The notes beneath the pieces are model-generated. The model was not told where the DNA came from. It ran no database searches and saw only the letters and a program-made list of their open reading frames with translations. This document shows positions 15,087 to 24,008 of a DNA stretch of 45,721 bases, in pieces. Position 1 is the stretch's first letter. Every line of letters begins with the position of its first letter. The stretch spans positions 34,762 to 80,482 of the forward strand of contig NZ_AZXF01000026.1 of NCBI RefSeq assembly GCF_000515115.1, given 5' to 3'. The position numbers were made by a program, and so were the translations under genes. Source of the stretch: Nocardiopsis sp. CNT312 (GTDB lineage: Bacteria; Actinomycetota; Actinomycetes; Streptosporangiales; Streptosporangiaceae).

Positions 15087-16112
15087 GTGCCAGCAGTACG
15101 CGCAGACCACCTGTACAAGGTGTTCGGGAAACGGACGAGGGCCGCCGTCGAGCGTCTCTCTGACGGCAGCCACCGGGACACCATCACCGACCTCGACGTC
15201 ACCGCTGCCGTCATCGACGTCTCGTTCGAGGTGCAGCCCGGAGAGATCTTCGTGGTGATGGGCCTGTCCGGTTCGGGCAAGTCGACCCTGATCCGCATGC
15301 TCAACGGCCTTCTGGAGCCCACCGCGGGCACCGTGGCGGTCGACGGCGTCGACATCTCCGCCCTGGACAAGAAGAGCCTTCTCGCGCTCCGCGGTGAGAA
15401 GATCAGCATGGTCTTCCAGCACTTCGCCCTCCTGCCGCACCGCACCGTCCGGGAGAACGCCGCCTACGGGCTGGAGCTGCGCGGCGTGCCGCGTGAGGAG
15501 CGCGACCGCAAGGCCGACGAGACCCTCGAACTCGTGGGACTCGGCGGCTGGGAGGAGCGGCTGCCCCACCAGCTCTCCGGCGGTATGCAGCAGCGCGTGG
15601 GCCTGGCCCGCGCCCTGGCCGCGGACACCGACATCATCCTCATGGACGAGGCGTTCAGCGCCCTGGACCCGCTGATCCGCCGTGACATGCAGTCCCAGCT
15701 CCTCGAACTCCAGAAGTCGCTGGGCAAGACCATCGTCTTCATCACGCACGACCTCAACGAGGCCATGCGCCTGGGCGACCGGATCTGCGTACTGCGTGAC
15801 GGCCGCGTCGCCCAGATCGGCACCGCCCAGGAGATCCTCAGCAAGCCGGCCAACGACTACGTCGCGCGCTTCACCGAGGACGTCGACCGCACGCGCGTGC
15901 TCACCGCCGTGTCGGCGCTCGACTCCACAGCCGATGCCGACGACTCCCTGCCCAAGGTCGACGCCGACACCCCGATCGCCGACCTGTACCCCGACGTGAG
16001 CGCCGCCGACCGCATGCGCGTGGTCGACGAGGGCCGGACGGTCGGGACGGTGACGCGCGAGTCCGTGCTCGCCGCGCTCTCCGGTGCCGACGACGGGGAG
16101 GAGAGCCAGTGA
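15087..16112 (+). CDS. Glycine betaine/choline-type ABC transporter, ATP-binding protein
   Basis: 341 residues from the GTG at 15087 (GAGGAG upstream); the frame opens at 15042 but the extra 15 residues lack resemblance. It shows Walker [10 protein letters not shown] (59–67), the Q loop [13 protein letters not shown], the signature [15 protein letters not shown], Walker [20 protein letters not shown] and the switch His in [14 protein letters not shown]. The [12 protein letters not shown] and [11 protein letters not shown] segments are specific to the ProV/OpuAA family. The C-terminus ([21 protein letters not shown] to [10 protein letters not shown]) is a single reduced CBS-like unit; full ProV proteins have two CBS motifs that sense ionic strength. 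It is the first gene of a three-gene operon and overlaps the permease by 4 bp. Confidence 0.9.
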   Translation: MPAVRADHLYKVFGKRTRAAVERLSDGSHRDTITDLDVTAAVIDVSFEVQPGEIFVVMGLSGSGKSTLIRMLNGLLEPTAGTVAVDGVDISALDKKSLLALRGEKISMVFQHFALLPHRTVRENAAYGLELRGVPREERDRKADETLELVGLGGWEERLPHQLSGGMQQRVGLARALAADTDIILMDEAFSALDPLIRRDMQSQLLELQKSLGKTIVFITHDLNEAMRLGDRICVLRDGRVAQIGTAQEILSKPANDYVARFTEDVDRTRVLTAVSALDSTADADDSLPKVDADTPIADLYPDVSAADRMRVVDEGRTVGTVTRESVLAALSGADDGEESQ

Positions 16113-17344
16113 CACCCGTCGACTTCCCGCCGAGCATTCCGATCGGTGCCGGTTTCGAGGCGCTCAACAGATGGCTCAAGTCCACTTTCGGGTGGTTCTT
16201 CGACGCCCTCGGCGCGTTCATCAGTTGGTCCGTGGACCTCCTCTCCGGGTTCTTCACCGAACCCGCTGCCGGTCAGCTCGCGCTCATCGCCGCGGTGGCC
16301 GTCGCGCTGCCGCTGCTGCGGATCCGGACCGTGCCGGTCCTGGTGATCGCGGCCGCGAGCGCGCTGCTGCTCCTCCTCCAGGTGTTCGCCGGGGCGGGGG
16401 ACTGGATCATCAACAACCTCCTGCCGCCCGCGCCGATCCTCTGGCTCATCGACGTGACCGGCGAGTACGCCGACGGGTTCTTCGTCGTCGCGTTCCTGTC
16501 ACTGCTCGCCGTCACGGTGCTCGGGGCCCTGGAACGGTCGACCCGGGTCCGCACCGGTGTCGTCGCGGGCGGGTGGCTGGTGGCGGTCCTGCTCGGCTGG
16601 TTCGTGCTGCCCCTCCTGGTGACCGAACCCGAGGCGCTGCTCATGCTCCTGCTGCTGAGCCTGCTCGCCTGGCTGGTGGCCGGGTGGCGCATGGGCCTGT
16701 TCGCGCTGGTGGCGCTGGCGCTCGTGGCGTCCGTGGAGCAGTGGACCAACGCCATGGACACCCTCGGCCTGGTGCTCGTGGCCAGTGTCATCGCCGTGGC
16801 CGTCGCGGTGCCGATCGGGGTCCTGGCCGCTTACAACGGCACGGTCAGCAAGACGGTCAAGCCGATCCTGGACCTGATGCAGACCATGCCGGCCTTCGTC
16901 TACCTCATCCCGGCGATCTTCTTCTTCTCGATCGGGTCCGTGCCGGGCGTGGTCGCCACCATCGTGTTCGCGATGCCGCCCGGCGTGCGCCTGACCGAGC
17001 TCGGCATCCGCCAGGTCGACAAGGAGCTGGTGGAGGCCGGGGAGGCCTTCGGGGCGCCCAGCCGCAAGATCCTCACCGGGATCCAGTTCCCGCTAGCCCT
17101 CCCCACGATCATGGCCGGTATCAACCAGGTCATCATGCTGAGCCTCTCGATGGTCGTCATCGCGGGCATGGTCGGTGCCGGAGGCCTGGGCAACCAGGTC
17201 TACCAGGGCATCGCCCGCAACGACGGCGCTCTCGGGTTCGAGGCTGGCATCGCCGTGGTCATCCTGGCGATCTTCCTCGACAGGCTGACGGCGGCCGTCA
17301 CCGACAAGACCCCGCAGGCGCGCGCCGCGAGTGCGCGCTCGTGA
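16109..17344 (+). CDS. Glycine betaine/choline-type ABC transporter, permease
   Basis: 411 residues starting with a GTG that overlaps the ATPase stop (GTGA). An amphipathic N-terminal helix ([20 protein letters not shown]) is followed by several extra transmembrane segments before the binding-protein-dependent transport core. The core carries [17 protein letters not shown] and the EAA loop [26 protein letters not shown], typical of ProW/OpuAB. It forms the membrane channel energised by the ATPase encoded upstream. The long multi-pass N-terminal half resembles the extended permeases of actinobacteria rather than short OpuCB types. A 46-bp gap containing a tandem duplication separates it from the binding protein gene. 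Confidence 0.9.
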   Translation: MTPVDFPPSIPIGAGFEALNRWLKSTFGWFFDALGAFISWSVDLLSGFFTEPAAGQLALIAAVAVALPLLRIRTVPVLVIAAASALLLLLQVFAGAGDWIINNLLPPAPILWLIDVTGEYADGFFVVAFLSLLAVTVLGALERSTRVRTGVVAGGWLVAVLLGWFVLPLLVTEPEALLMLLLLSLLAWLVAGWRMGLFALVALALVASVEQWTNAMDTLGLVLVASVIAVAVAVPIGVLAAYNGTVSKTVKPILDLMQTMPAFVYLIPAIFFFSIGSVPGVVATIVFAMPPGVRLTELGIRQVDKELVEAGEAFGAPSRKILTGIQFPLALPTIMAGINQVIMLSLSMVVIAGMVGAGGLGNQVYQGIARNDGALGFEAGIAVVILAIFLDRLTAAVTDKTPQARAASARS

Positions 17345-17375
17345 GAACCCAGATTCCGAAGAACCCAGATTCCGA
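17344..17375 (+). repeat. Perfect 16-bp tandem duplication
   Basis: AGAACCCAGATTCCGA is present twice head to tail at 17344–17359 and 17360–17375, between the permease stop and the ribosome-binding site of the solute-binding protein. It looks like a recent slippage or duplication event. Confidence 0.9.
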
Positions 17376-17390
17376 GGGAAGGAAGAGTCT

Positions 17391-18401
17391 ATGAACGCGC
17401 GTCTCGCAGCGCTCACGGCCCTGGGCCTGAGTGGAAGCCTTCTGCTGACCGCCTGTGGCGGCGGCGACCAGGACCTGACCGGGGAGGAGGGCGGCGACCA
17501 GGCCGCGGACGAGTGCGTGCCCGGTGCCGAGGCGCCGGTGGTCGAGAACGCCGACATCCCCGTGGTGGACATCCCCGAGTCCGGTGAGGACGCCGAGGAG
17601 ATCAACATCGCCCTGATCCCGTGGGAGGAGGGCATCGCCGCCACCAACCTGTGGCAGGCGATCCTGGAGGAGAAGGGCTACGACGTCACCATCACCGAGC
17701 TCGACGTCGCCCCCATGTACCAGGGCACCGCCCAGGGCGACATCGACCTCTTCCTGGACACCTGGCTGCCCCAGACCCACTCGGACTACTGGGCGGACTA
17801 CGGCTCCGACCTGGAGAACCTGGGTGCCTGGTACGACAACGCGGTCCTGACGCTGACGGTCCCCACCTACATGGAGGACGTCAACACCATCGCGGACCTG
17901 CGCGGGCACGCCGACGACCTGGGCGGCGAGATCGTCGGTATCGAGTCTGGTTCCGGCCTGGTGCGCACCACCAAGGAACACGCCATGCCGGGCTACTGCC
18001 TGGAGGACGACTTCGAGCTGCTGGAGTCCTCCACGGGCGCGATGCTCGCCGAACTGGACTCCGCCTACCAGGCCGAGGAGCCGATCGTCGTCACCCTGTG
18101 GCGTCCGCACCTGGCCTACGCCCAGTACGACCTGAAGGACCTGGAGGACCCCGAGGGCATGATGGGCGGCGCGGAGACGATCCACTCGATCGGCCGCACC
18201 GGTTTCGCTGAGGACTACCCGAACGCCGCCTCCTGGCTGAGCGGTTTCGAGCTCAACGACGAGGAGCTGGGCGAGCTGGAGGCCCTGACCGCGGCCGCGG
18301 ACGTGGAGGACCCGCTGGAGGGCGCCCGCACCTGGCTCGCGGACAACCCCGAGTTCCTGGAGCGCACGCTGGGTGAGGACGCCGAGGGCCTGGAGTTCTA
18401 G
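17391..18401 (+). CDS. Glycine betaine/choline-type substrate-binding lipoprotein
   Basis: 336 residues. The signal peptide ends in the lipobox LLTAC (MNARLAALTALGLSGSLLLTACGGG), so the protein is lipid-anchored outside the membrane. A short acidic linker follows, then the OpuAC-type fold: EINIALIPWEEGIAATNLWQ, GDIDLFLDTWLPQTHSDYW, LTVPTYMEDVNTIADL and IVVTLWRPHLAYAQYDLKDLEDP. The aromatic positions (W in DTWLPQTH, W in LWRPH) are those that cage quaternary ammonium groups in betaine binders. The ATG at 17391 has GGGAAGGA upstream. It is the last gene of the operon and is followed by a strong terminator. Confidence 0.9.
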   Translation: MNARLAALTALGLSGSLLLTACGGGDQDLTGEEGGDQAADECVPGAEAPVVENADIPVVDIPESGEDAEEINIALIPWEEGIAATNLWQAILEEKGYDVTITELDVAPMYQGTAQGDIDLFLDTWLPQTHSDYWADYGSDLENLGAWYDNAVLTLTVPTYMEDVNTIADLRGHADDLGGEIVGIESGSGLVRTTKEHAMPGYCLEDDFELLESSTGAMLAELDSAYQAEEPIVVTLWRPHLAYAQYDLKDLEDPEGMMGGAETIHSIGRTGFAEDYPNAASWLSGFELNDEELGELEALTAAADVEDPLEGARTWLADNPEFLERTLGEDAEGLEF

Positions 18402-18428
18402 GCCGTGCCTCTTCGAACCTGAAGCGAA

Positions 18429-18464
18429 GGGCGGGCCGCCTCCCCCTGGGGAGGCGGCCCGCCC
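18429..18464. terminator. Bidirectional terminator between the betaine operon and rhomboid gene
   Basis: GGGCGGGCCGCCTCCCC pairs with GGGGAGGCGGCCCGCCC around a minimal loop. It sits between convergent stops at 18401 and 18474 and can serve both strands. Confidence 0.8.
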
Positions 18465-18473
18465 GTGTGCGGG

Positions 18474-19085
18474 TCAGGGGGCGTAGTAGCCGCCCTGTGC
18501 TCCGGGGTTCCACCGGTCGTCCCGGGGGTTCTCCCGTTTGGGCAGGGCGTAGGCGGAGACGAGTCCGCCGATGAACCCGAACAGGTGCGCCTGCCAGGAG
18601 ACGCCGGGGTACTGGGGCAGGACCCCCCAGATCATGGTGCCGTAGAAGATGATCACGCAGATCATGATCACGATGTCGACGGTCTTGCGCTCGATGATGC
18701 CGCGCAGGACGGTGTAGCCGAAGTAGCCGAAGACCAGGCCGCTGGCGCCGACGGTGAGTGTGCCGGGGGTGCTGAACAGCCAGACCCCCACCCCGCTGAC
18801 CAGGGTCACGATCAGCGTGGTCAGCAGGAACCGGCTGAGCCCGCTGAAGGCCACCAGGGAGCCCAGGACCAGGAACGGCAGCGAGTTTCCGATGAGGTGG
18901 GGAAGGTTGCCGTGCATGAACGGCGCGGTCAGAACGGTCCAGAGGTCGTCGAGGGTCCAGGCGCGCAGCCCGAACCGCCTGTCGAGGCTCTCCATGAACA
19001 GGACGCTGTCGAGGATCTCGAAGACCCACATGGTCGCGAGCATCCCCGCTACGGTCAGGATGGCGGTGATTCTGGACTGCTTCAC
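18474..19085 (-). CDS. Rhomboid-family intramembrane serine protease
   Basis: 203 residues from a GTG at 19085 (MKQSRITAILTVAGML), chosen because upstream residues are Pro/Arg-rich and unlike protein. About six transmembrane helices can be traced. The rhomboid marks are HGNLPHLIGN (59–68), the catalytic GASG with Ser115 in helix 4, and the partner His167 in SWQAHLFGFIGG. These proteases cleave membrane proteins within the bilayer; no substrate is suggested by context. The enzyme is compact, without extra domains. A GGTGGGG directly before the GTG is a weak ribosome-binding site, so the exact start is less certain than the family. Confidence 0.9.
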   Translation of the reverse strand: MKQSRITAILTVAGMLATMWVFEILDSVLFMESLDRRFGLRAWTLDDLWTVLTAPFMHGNLPHLIGNSLPFLVLGSLVAFSGLSRFLLTTLIVTLVSGVGVWLFSTPGTLTVGASGLVFGYFGYTVLRGIIERKTVDIVIMICVIIFYGTMIWGVLPQYPGVSWQAHLFGFIGGLVSAYALPKRENPRDDRWNPGAQGGYYAP

Positions 19086-19182
19086 CCCACCGAGGGTAGA
19101 TGATGTGCCCTGGTCCCGGTATGTCGGCGTGGTTCCTGGTGTGCCGAAGAACGGGGGCGGCCGGTGGGGCGCGGGCCCGTGC

Positions 19183-19656
19183 TCAGGACGGCAGCGCACG
19201 CTCGCGGGGCGGGATTCCGGCGGCGGCCATGAACGCCTCCACCCTGGCGGGCCTGGTGATCCCGGTCAGCGGCAGGTGGGTGCGGGCCGTGCGGCGCTTC
19301 TGGAGCGACGGGAAGCGCTTGGGCCGTCCGGCGGTGTCGTACAGGGCCAGGGACCGGATGCGGCCGGGAAGCACGTGGTAGGAGCCGATGGAGTGGAAGG
19401 GGACGCTGACGGTGTAGCGGCCGCGCGTGTAGTGGAACTCGCCGTCGGCGACCTCCAGCACGGGTGCCTTGATGAGGCGTCCGTGGACGGCCAGGGCGAC
19501 GCCGCAGGCGGCGAGGACGAGGGCTGGGGCGACGGCGGCCCAGTGGCCTCCGGCGGCGATCGCGATGGCGGCGGCCGCCGCCACCAGCAGGCAACCGCTC
19601 CACAGCTCCACGTGCTTGCGACCCACGGGGCAGACCATGCGGACGGTTTCGGACAC
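19183..19656 (-). CDS. Two-TM membrane protein with PH-like domain, function unknown
   Basis: 157 residues from a GTG at 19656 (MSETVRMVCPVGRKHVELW), chosen for AGAGG 7 bases upstream; longer in-frame starts exist up to 19827. Two hydrophobic segments (GCLLVAAAAAIAIAAGG and WAAVAPALVLAACGVALAV, about 25–65) precede a beta-rich domain (VLEVADGEFHYTRGRYTVSVPFHSIGSYHV) that resembles the bacterial PH domains on small actinobacterial membrane proteins. No enzyme motif is present. It is a single gene transcribed away from the oligopeptide transporter operon. Confidence 0.55.
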   Translation of the reverse strand: MSETVRMVCPVGRKHVELWSGCLLVAAAAAIAIAAGGHWAAVAPALVLAACGVALAVHGRLIKAPVLEVADGEFHYTRGRYTVSVPFHSIGSYHVLPGRIRSLALYDTAGRPKRFPSLQKRRTARTHLPLTGITRPARVEAFMAAAGIPPRERALPS

Positions 19657-20278
19657 GGCGGGGCCTCTTTCGCTGAAGTGCTGCATGGGGGTGGTGGGCA
19701 CCGGTCGAAACCCTATCGGCTCATAGGTCCTGCGCTCGGGGGTTTCGGACATCCAGTATGCCGCACGCTCACCGGCGCCACACCCCTTTTTGTTACTTTT
19801 TGTGACTATGATGTGCGCGTGTGTCATGATCGCGTCGGGCGTCGGTGTTCCAGCTGTTCGGGGCGGGTGCTGCGGAGGGTGTGCGGAGGTGGCCGCTTTC
19901 TCCGGCGGTGCGGTACGGAATGCTGGCCGTTGCTGCTCCCGGTTTACTCCCAGTAGCCGGAAAGCCTTGGTCGGGATCTATAAATTAATTATGTTACGCC
20001 CGAATCAAGGAGTCATGAAGATCGGATAGAGATCCGCGCTGAGCTGCGCGAACATACTCCCTTGCGGTGATGTTTCCCCGGAGTCACGAAGGCGGTTCCG
20101 CCGGGTCGAGCGAGGAGCGCGCGGCGATTGCGGATCGGTCACGAATTCGGCCTCAGGGCTATACAGACATTTCGCTTAATGGTCTTCTAGCTGACTAATC
20201 GCCTAACTTCGTCGGGGTATGCGCGAAGCATTGAAACGATAGACGTTCGGCTGGTATCAGTGACCAAGGGTGGAACCG
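19657..20278. other. 622-bp AT-richer intergenic region
   Basis: No convincing gene is seen. The DNA is clearly AT-richer than the rest, with TTTTTGTTACTTTTTGTGAC near 19790, TATAAATTAATTATGTTA near 19980 and ATGGTCTTCTAGCTGACTAA near 20180. It must contain the divergent promoters of the PH-like membrane gene and the peptide transporter operon. The abrupt change in composition suggests an extended regulatory region or a relic of inserted DNA. Confidence 0.5.
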
Positions 20279-21976
20279 ATGCACAGAAGTAGGAAGACGC
20301 TTGCGCTCGCCGCGGCGGGCACCTCAGCGATGATGGCTCTGACGGCCTGCGCCGGCGGGGCGGACCCCGCCGAGGAGGTCCGGCAGATCACCTGGGTGAT
20401 CAACAACGTCCCATCGCAGTGGGCCAGCACCAGTGGTGCCGGCGGCAGCGTCTACACCGTCCAGATGCTCTCCGGCGTGGTCCCCAACACCGGAACCTAC
20501 CTGCCCAACGGCGAGTACGAGTTCAACATGGACGTCCTCGCCGAGGAGCCAGTCCTCATCAACGGCGACCTCGACGAGGGCCCGTTCCAGTACAGCTTCA
20601 CCCTCCACGAGGACGCCGTCTGGAACGACGGTACGCCGATGACCGCCGAGGACCTGCGGGTCACCGTGATGATGACCGCCTCCCCCAGCGAGGGCTACTG
20701 CACGACCTGCGACCCCCGCGGCAGTGCCACCGAGGACATGATCGACACGATGGAGGTCGACGGCAAGACCCTCACCGTCACCCTCAAGGAGGGCATGGCC
20801 GACCCCGAGTGGACGAGCCTGTTCGACTTCGCCAGCGCGGGCGCCGGCTTCTACCCCTCCCACCTGGCCGAGGAGAACGGCTGGGACGTCGAGGACCCCG
20901 ACCAGCTCGGCGAGTTCTACACCTGGCTGCACGACACCCGCCCCGAGTGGTCCGGCGGCCCCTTCCAGATCGTCGACGGCGACCTGACCAACCAGGTCGT
21001 CAAGGAGCCCAACCCCGAATGGTGGGGTGCCGAGACGCAGGTGGACCGGATCATCCACCCCTTCAACACCGAGGAGGGCACCTTCGTCACCGCCTTCGCC
21101 AACGGTGAGATCGACGGCGCCAACCCCGCCCAGTACTCCGAGGACGTCATCCTCGGTCTCCAGGACCTGCCGGGTGCCACCGTGACCGTCGCCGAGGGCT
21201 CCACCTGGGAGCACATCGACCTCAACACCGAGAACGAGTGGCTCGCCGACGTCGAACTGCGCCGCGCCATCTTCACCGCGATCGACCGCGCCGACATCGC
21301 CGAACGCCTCTACGGCACCGGCTACCCCGACTACGAGCTGAAGAACAACCACATCTTCAACAGCGACAGCGAGTACTACACGGACTACATCGGCGAGACC
21401 GCCCAGGGCACCGGTGACACCGAGGCGGCCATCGAGATCCTGGAGGAGGCCGGGTACGAGCTCGACGGGGACACCCTCACCCTCGACGGTGAGCAGGTCG
21501 GGCCGCTGCGGCTGCGCACCACCGACACCGACATCCGCAGCACCTCCGTGCAGCTCGTCCAGTCCCACCTGGCCGCGATCGGCATCGAGGCCAACATCGA
21601 GATGTCCGACGACCTCGGAGGCGACCTGACCGAGGCCGACTACGACATCTTCCAGTTCGGCTGGAGCGGCTCCCCCTACTTCGCCGGCAGCGCCCACCAG
21701 TTCTGGCACAGCGAGAGCGGCAGCAACTTCGGCAGCATCTCCAACGAGGACATCGACGCCGCCGCCGAGGCCGCCAACTCCGCCCCCACCCTCGACGAGG
21801 CCGCCGAGTACTCCAACGAGGCCGTCGAACTCGTCGTCCAGGAGGCCTACGTCCTGCCCATCCTGGCCGACCCGAACTACTTCTTCGCCAGCGACCGGGT
21901 CGCGGGCATCGAGGACAACCTGTTCTCCAGCTTCCGCGCCACCTACAACATCGGCGAGTGGGCCCTCGCCGAATGA
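20279..21976 (+). CDS. Oligopeptide/dipeptide ABC transporter, substrate-binding lipoprotein
   Basis: 565 residues. The ATG at 20279 is preferred over a GTG at 20270 because AAGGGTGG lies 7 bases upstream. The signal peptide and lipobox are HRSRKTLALAAAGTSAMMALTAC, placing the protein on the outer face of the membrane. The mature part is a family-5 solute-binding protein: FQYSFTLHEDAVWNDGTPMTAEDL, GGPFQIVDGDLTNQVVKEPNPEWWG, AIFTAIDRADIAERLYGTGYPD and DYDIFQFGWSGSPYF. The fold fits peptides, but nickel, opines or other solutes are possible. It is followed by a GC-rich hairpin and the two permease genes. Confidence 0.88.
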   Translation: MHRSRKTLALAAAGTSAMMALTACAGGADPAEEVRQITWVINNVPSQWASTSGAGGSVYTVQMLSGVVPNTGTYLPNGEYEFNMDVLAEEPVLINGDLDEGPFQYSFTLHEDAVWNDGTPMTAEDLRVTVMMTASPSEGYCTTCDPRGSATEDMIDTMEVDGKTLTVTLKEGMADPEWTSLFDFASAGAGFYPSHLAEENGWDVEDPDQLGEFYTWLHDTRPEWSGGPFQIVDGDLTNQVVKEPNPEWWGAETQVDRIIHPFNTEEGTFVTAFANGEIDGANPAQYSEDVILGLQDLPGATVTVAEGSTWEHIDLNTENEWLADVELRRAIFTAIDRADIAERLYGTGYPDYELKNNHIFNSDSEYYTDYIGETAQGTGDTEAAIEILEEAGYELDGDTLTLDGEQVGPLRLRTTDTDIRSTSVQLVQSHLAAIGIEANIEMSDDLGGDLTEADYDIFQFGWSGSPYFAGSAHQFWHSESGSNFGSISNEDIDAAAEAANSAPTLDEAAEYSNEAVELVVQEAYVLPILADPNYFFASDRVAGIEDNLFSSFRATYNIGEWALAE

Positions 21977-21996
21977 CCCGGGTGAGGCACTGAAGG

Positions 21997-22053
21997 CCCG
22001 GGCCGGGGCGCCCGCGACGGCAGCGCCCCGGCGCCGCCGAACCCCGGCCCGGG
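21997..22053 (+). terminator. Intercistronic hairpin after the binding-protein gene
   Basis: CCCGGGCCGGGG (21997–22008) pairs perfectly with CCCCGGCCCGGG (22042–22053), with an inner GGGGCGC/GCGCCCC stem. Such stems often protect the binding-protein mRNA and lower expression of the downstream permease genes. Confidence 0.6.
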
Positions 22054-22084
22054 TCCGCCTCGGCCCGTTCCCGAAGGAACACCC

Positions 22085-23095
22085 ATGCTCGTTTACACGG
22101 TGCGGCGCCTCTTGGGCGCGGTGCCCGTCCTCGTCCTCGCGTCGATCCTCACCTTCGTCCTGATCGACGTCTCCGGCGATCCGCTCGCTGACCTGCGCCT
22201 GCAGCAGCCGCCGCCGGATCCCTCCGTCATCCAGCTCCAGGAGGAGCGGCTCTACCTCGACCGCTCCATGGCCGAGCGGTACTGGCTCTGGGTCACCGGC
22301 ATCGGCGGCAACGGCGATATCGGCCTGCTCCAGGGCGAGTTCGGCCCCTCAACGCAGAGCACCACCTACGACATCGGCGCGAATATCGCCGAACGCCTGG
22401 GCGTCACGCTCCGCCTGGTGGGCGCGGCGATGGTCCTCGCCTTCGGCCTGGCCGTCCTGACCGGGGTCGTCAGCGCCATGCGGCAGTACTCCAAGGTCGA
22501 CTACACGCTGACGTTCATCGGCTTCCTCGCCCTGGCCATGCCCACCTTCTGGTTCGCCGGGATCATGCAGAGTGCCGGTGTGGGCTTCAACGAACTCGTC
22601 GGCACCCAGGTCTTCGCCACGATCGGCGACGGCACCTACCAGGCCCAGGGCCAGGACCTGTGGGGCAGGATCACCAACGCCTTCGCCTACATGACCCTGC
22701 CCACGATCGTGCTCATGCTGACCACCTTCGCCTCGTGGAGCCGCTACCAGCGCACCTCCATGCTGGAGGTGCTCAACAGCGACTACGTGCGCCTGGCCCG
22801 TGCCAAGGGGCTGCCCGAACGCGTGGTGATCCGCCGCCACGCCCTGCGCACCGCCCTGATCCCGCTGACCACGGTGACCGCAGTGGGCATGGCCGCGATC
22901 ATCGACGGCACGGTCCTGACCGAGCGCGTCTTCCAGTGGCGCGGCCTCGGCGAGTTCTTCATCGCCGCGGTCGACAGCAACGACTCCTACGCGCTGATGG
23001 CCTGGCTGATGCTCAGCGGCACCACCGTCATCGTCGCCAACCTCATCGCCGACCTGCTGTACGGCGTGCTCGACCCGAGGATCCGCTATGAGTGA
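22085..23095 (+). CDS. Oligopeptide/dipeptide ABC transporter permease (DppB type)
   Basis: 336 residues. The start MLVYTVRRLLGAVPVLVLAS is the hallmark of DppB/OppB permeases. Six transmembrane segments are traceable. The EAA loop is LARAKGLPERVVIRRHALRTALIPLTTV, and the C-terminal VFQWRGLGEFFIAAVDSNDSY and [17 protein letters not shown] are typical. A large periplasmic insert follows the first helix (about 35–95). GAAGGAAC precedes the ATG. The gene overlaps the next permease by 8 bp, so the two half-channels are made together. Confidence 0.9.
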   Translation: MLVYTVRRLLGAVPVLVLASILTFVLIDVSGDPLADLRLQQPPPDPSVIQLQEERLYLDRSMAERYWLWVTGIGGNGDIGLLQGEFGPSTQSTTYDIGANIAERLGVTLRLVGAAMVLAFGLAVLTGVVSAMRQYSKVDYTLTFIGFLALAMPTFWFAGIMQSAGVGFNELVGTQVFATIGDGTYQAQGQDLWGRITNAFAYMTLPTIVLMLTTFASWSRYQRTSMLEVLNSDYVRLARAKGLPERVVIRRHALRTALIPLTTVTAVGMAAIIDGTVLTERVFQWRGLGEFFIAAVDSNDSYALMAWLMLSGTTVIVANLIADLLYGVLDPRIRYE

Positions 23096-24008
23096 GAAGA
23101 CGCTGCCGGACACGGGGCCGCGCGCCCGGGCAGAGGCGGTGGGCGGCCCCGAGCGCACCCAGATGCAGATGATCGTCCGCCGGTTCCTCCGCCACCGGCC
23201 CGCCATGGTCAGCCTGGCCGTCCTGGCGGTGATCACCGCCTTCGCCTTCCTCGGTCCCCACCTCTGGGCCTGGGACCACAGGGTCCACGGCGAGATCCCG
23301 CCGAGCGTCCCGCCCGGCGGGGACCACCCCCTGGGCACCACCAGAGCCGGGCACGACGTCCTGGGCCAGCTCATGCGAGGCGCCCAGCAGACGCTGAAGG
23401 TGGCCCTCACCGTGTCGGTCCTCAGCACCGTCGTCGGCTCCCTCTGGGGCGCGGCCGCCGGGTACTACGGGGGCCGGACCGACGCGCTGATGATGCGTGT
23501 GGTGGACGTGTTCATGATCGTTCCGCTGCTGGTCATGGTCGCCGCGATCTCGGGCACCGTGCGCGGCGGCACTACCTGGTGGGCGGTGTCCCTCATCATC
23601 GCGGTGTTCTCCTGGGCCCAGATCGCCCGTGTGGTCCGCGGCGTCGTGCTCTCGCTGCGGGAACAGGAGTTCGTGGAGGCGGCCCGGGCCGCGGGTGCCT
23701 CACCGTGGTGGATCATCGTCCGGCACCTGTTGCCCAACGCCGCCGGACCCATCATCGTCGCCGCGACCCTCCTCATCGCGGTGGCCATCCTGCTGGAGGC
23801 GGGGATGTCCTTCCTCGGCTTCGGCATCCAACTCCCCGACATCTCCCTGGGCCGAATGATCGACGACGCCCGGACGGCGGCCACCACCCGGCCCTGGCTC
23901 TTCTACCCGCCGGGCGTCCTCCTGGTGGTCATCTGCCTCACCGTCAACTTCATCGGCGACGGCCTCAGGGACGCCCTGGACCCGCGACAGACCATGGAGC
24001 GCCGATGA
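23088..24008 (+). CDS. Oligopeptide/dipeptide ABC transporter permease (DppC type)
   Basis: 306 residues. A cytoplasmic N-terminus (to about residue 30) precedes the first helix ([17 protein letters not shown]). [39 protein letters not shown], the EAA loop [28 protein letters not shown] and [18 protein letters not shown] [15 protein letters not shown] are standard DppC/OppC blocks. It pairs with the DppB-type subunit encoded upstream. Its stop overlaps the ATPase start (ATGA). Confidence 0.92.
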   Translation: MSEKTLPDTGPRARAEAVGGPERTQMQMIVRRFLRHRPAMVSLAVLAVITAFAFLGPHLWAWDHRVHGEIPPSVPPGGDHPLGTTRAGHDVLGQLMRGAQQTLKVALTVSVLSTVVGSLWGAAAGYYGGRTDALMMRVVDVFMIVPLLVMVAAISGTVRGGTTWWAVSLIIAVFSWAQIARVVRGVVLSLREQEFVEAARAAGASPWWIIVRHLLPNAAGPIIVAATLLIAVAILLEAGMSFLGFGIQLPDISLGRMIDDARTAATTRPWLFYPPGVLLVVICLTVNFIGDGLRDALDPRQTMERR

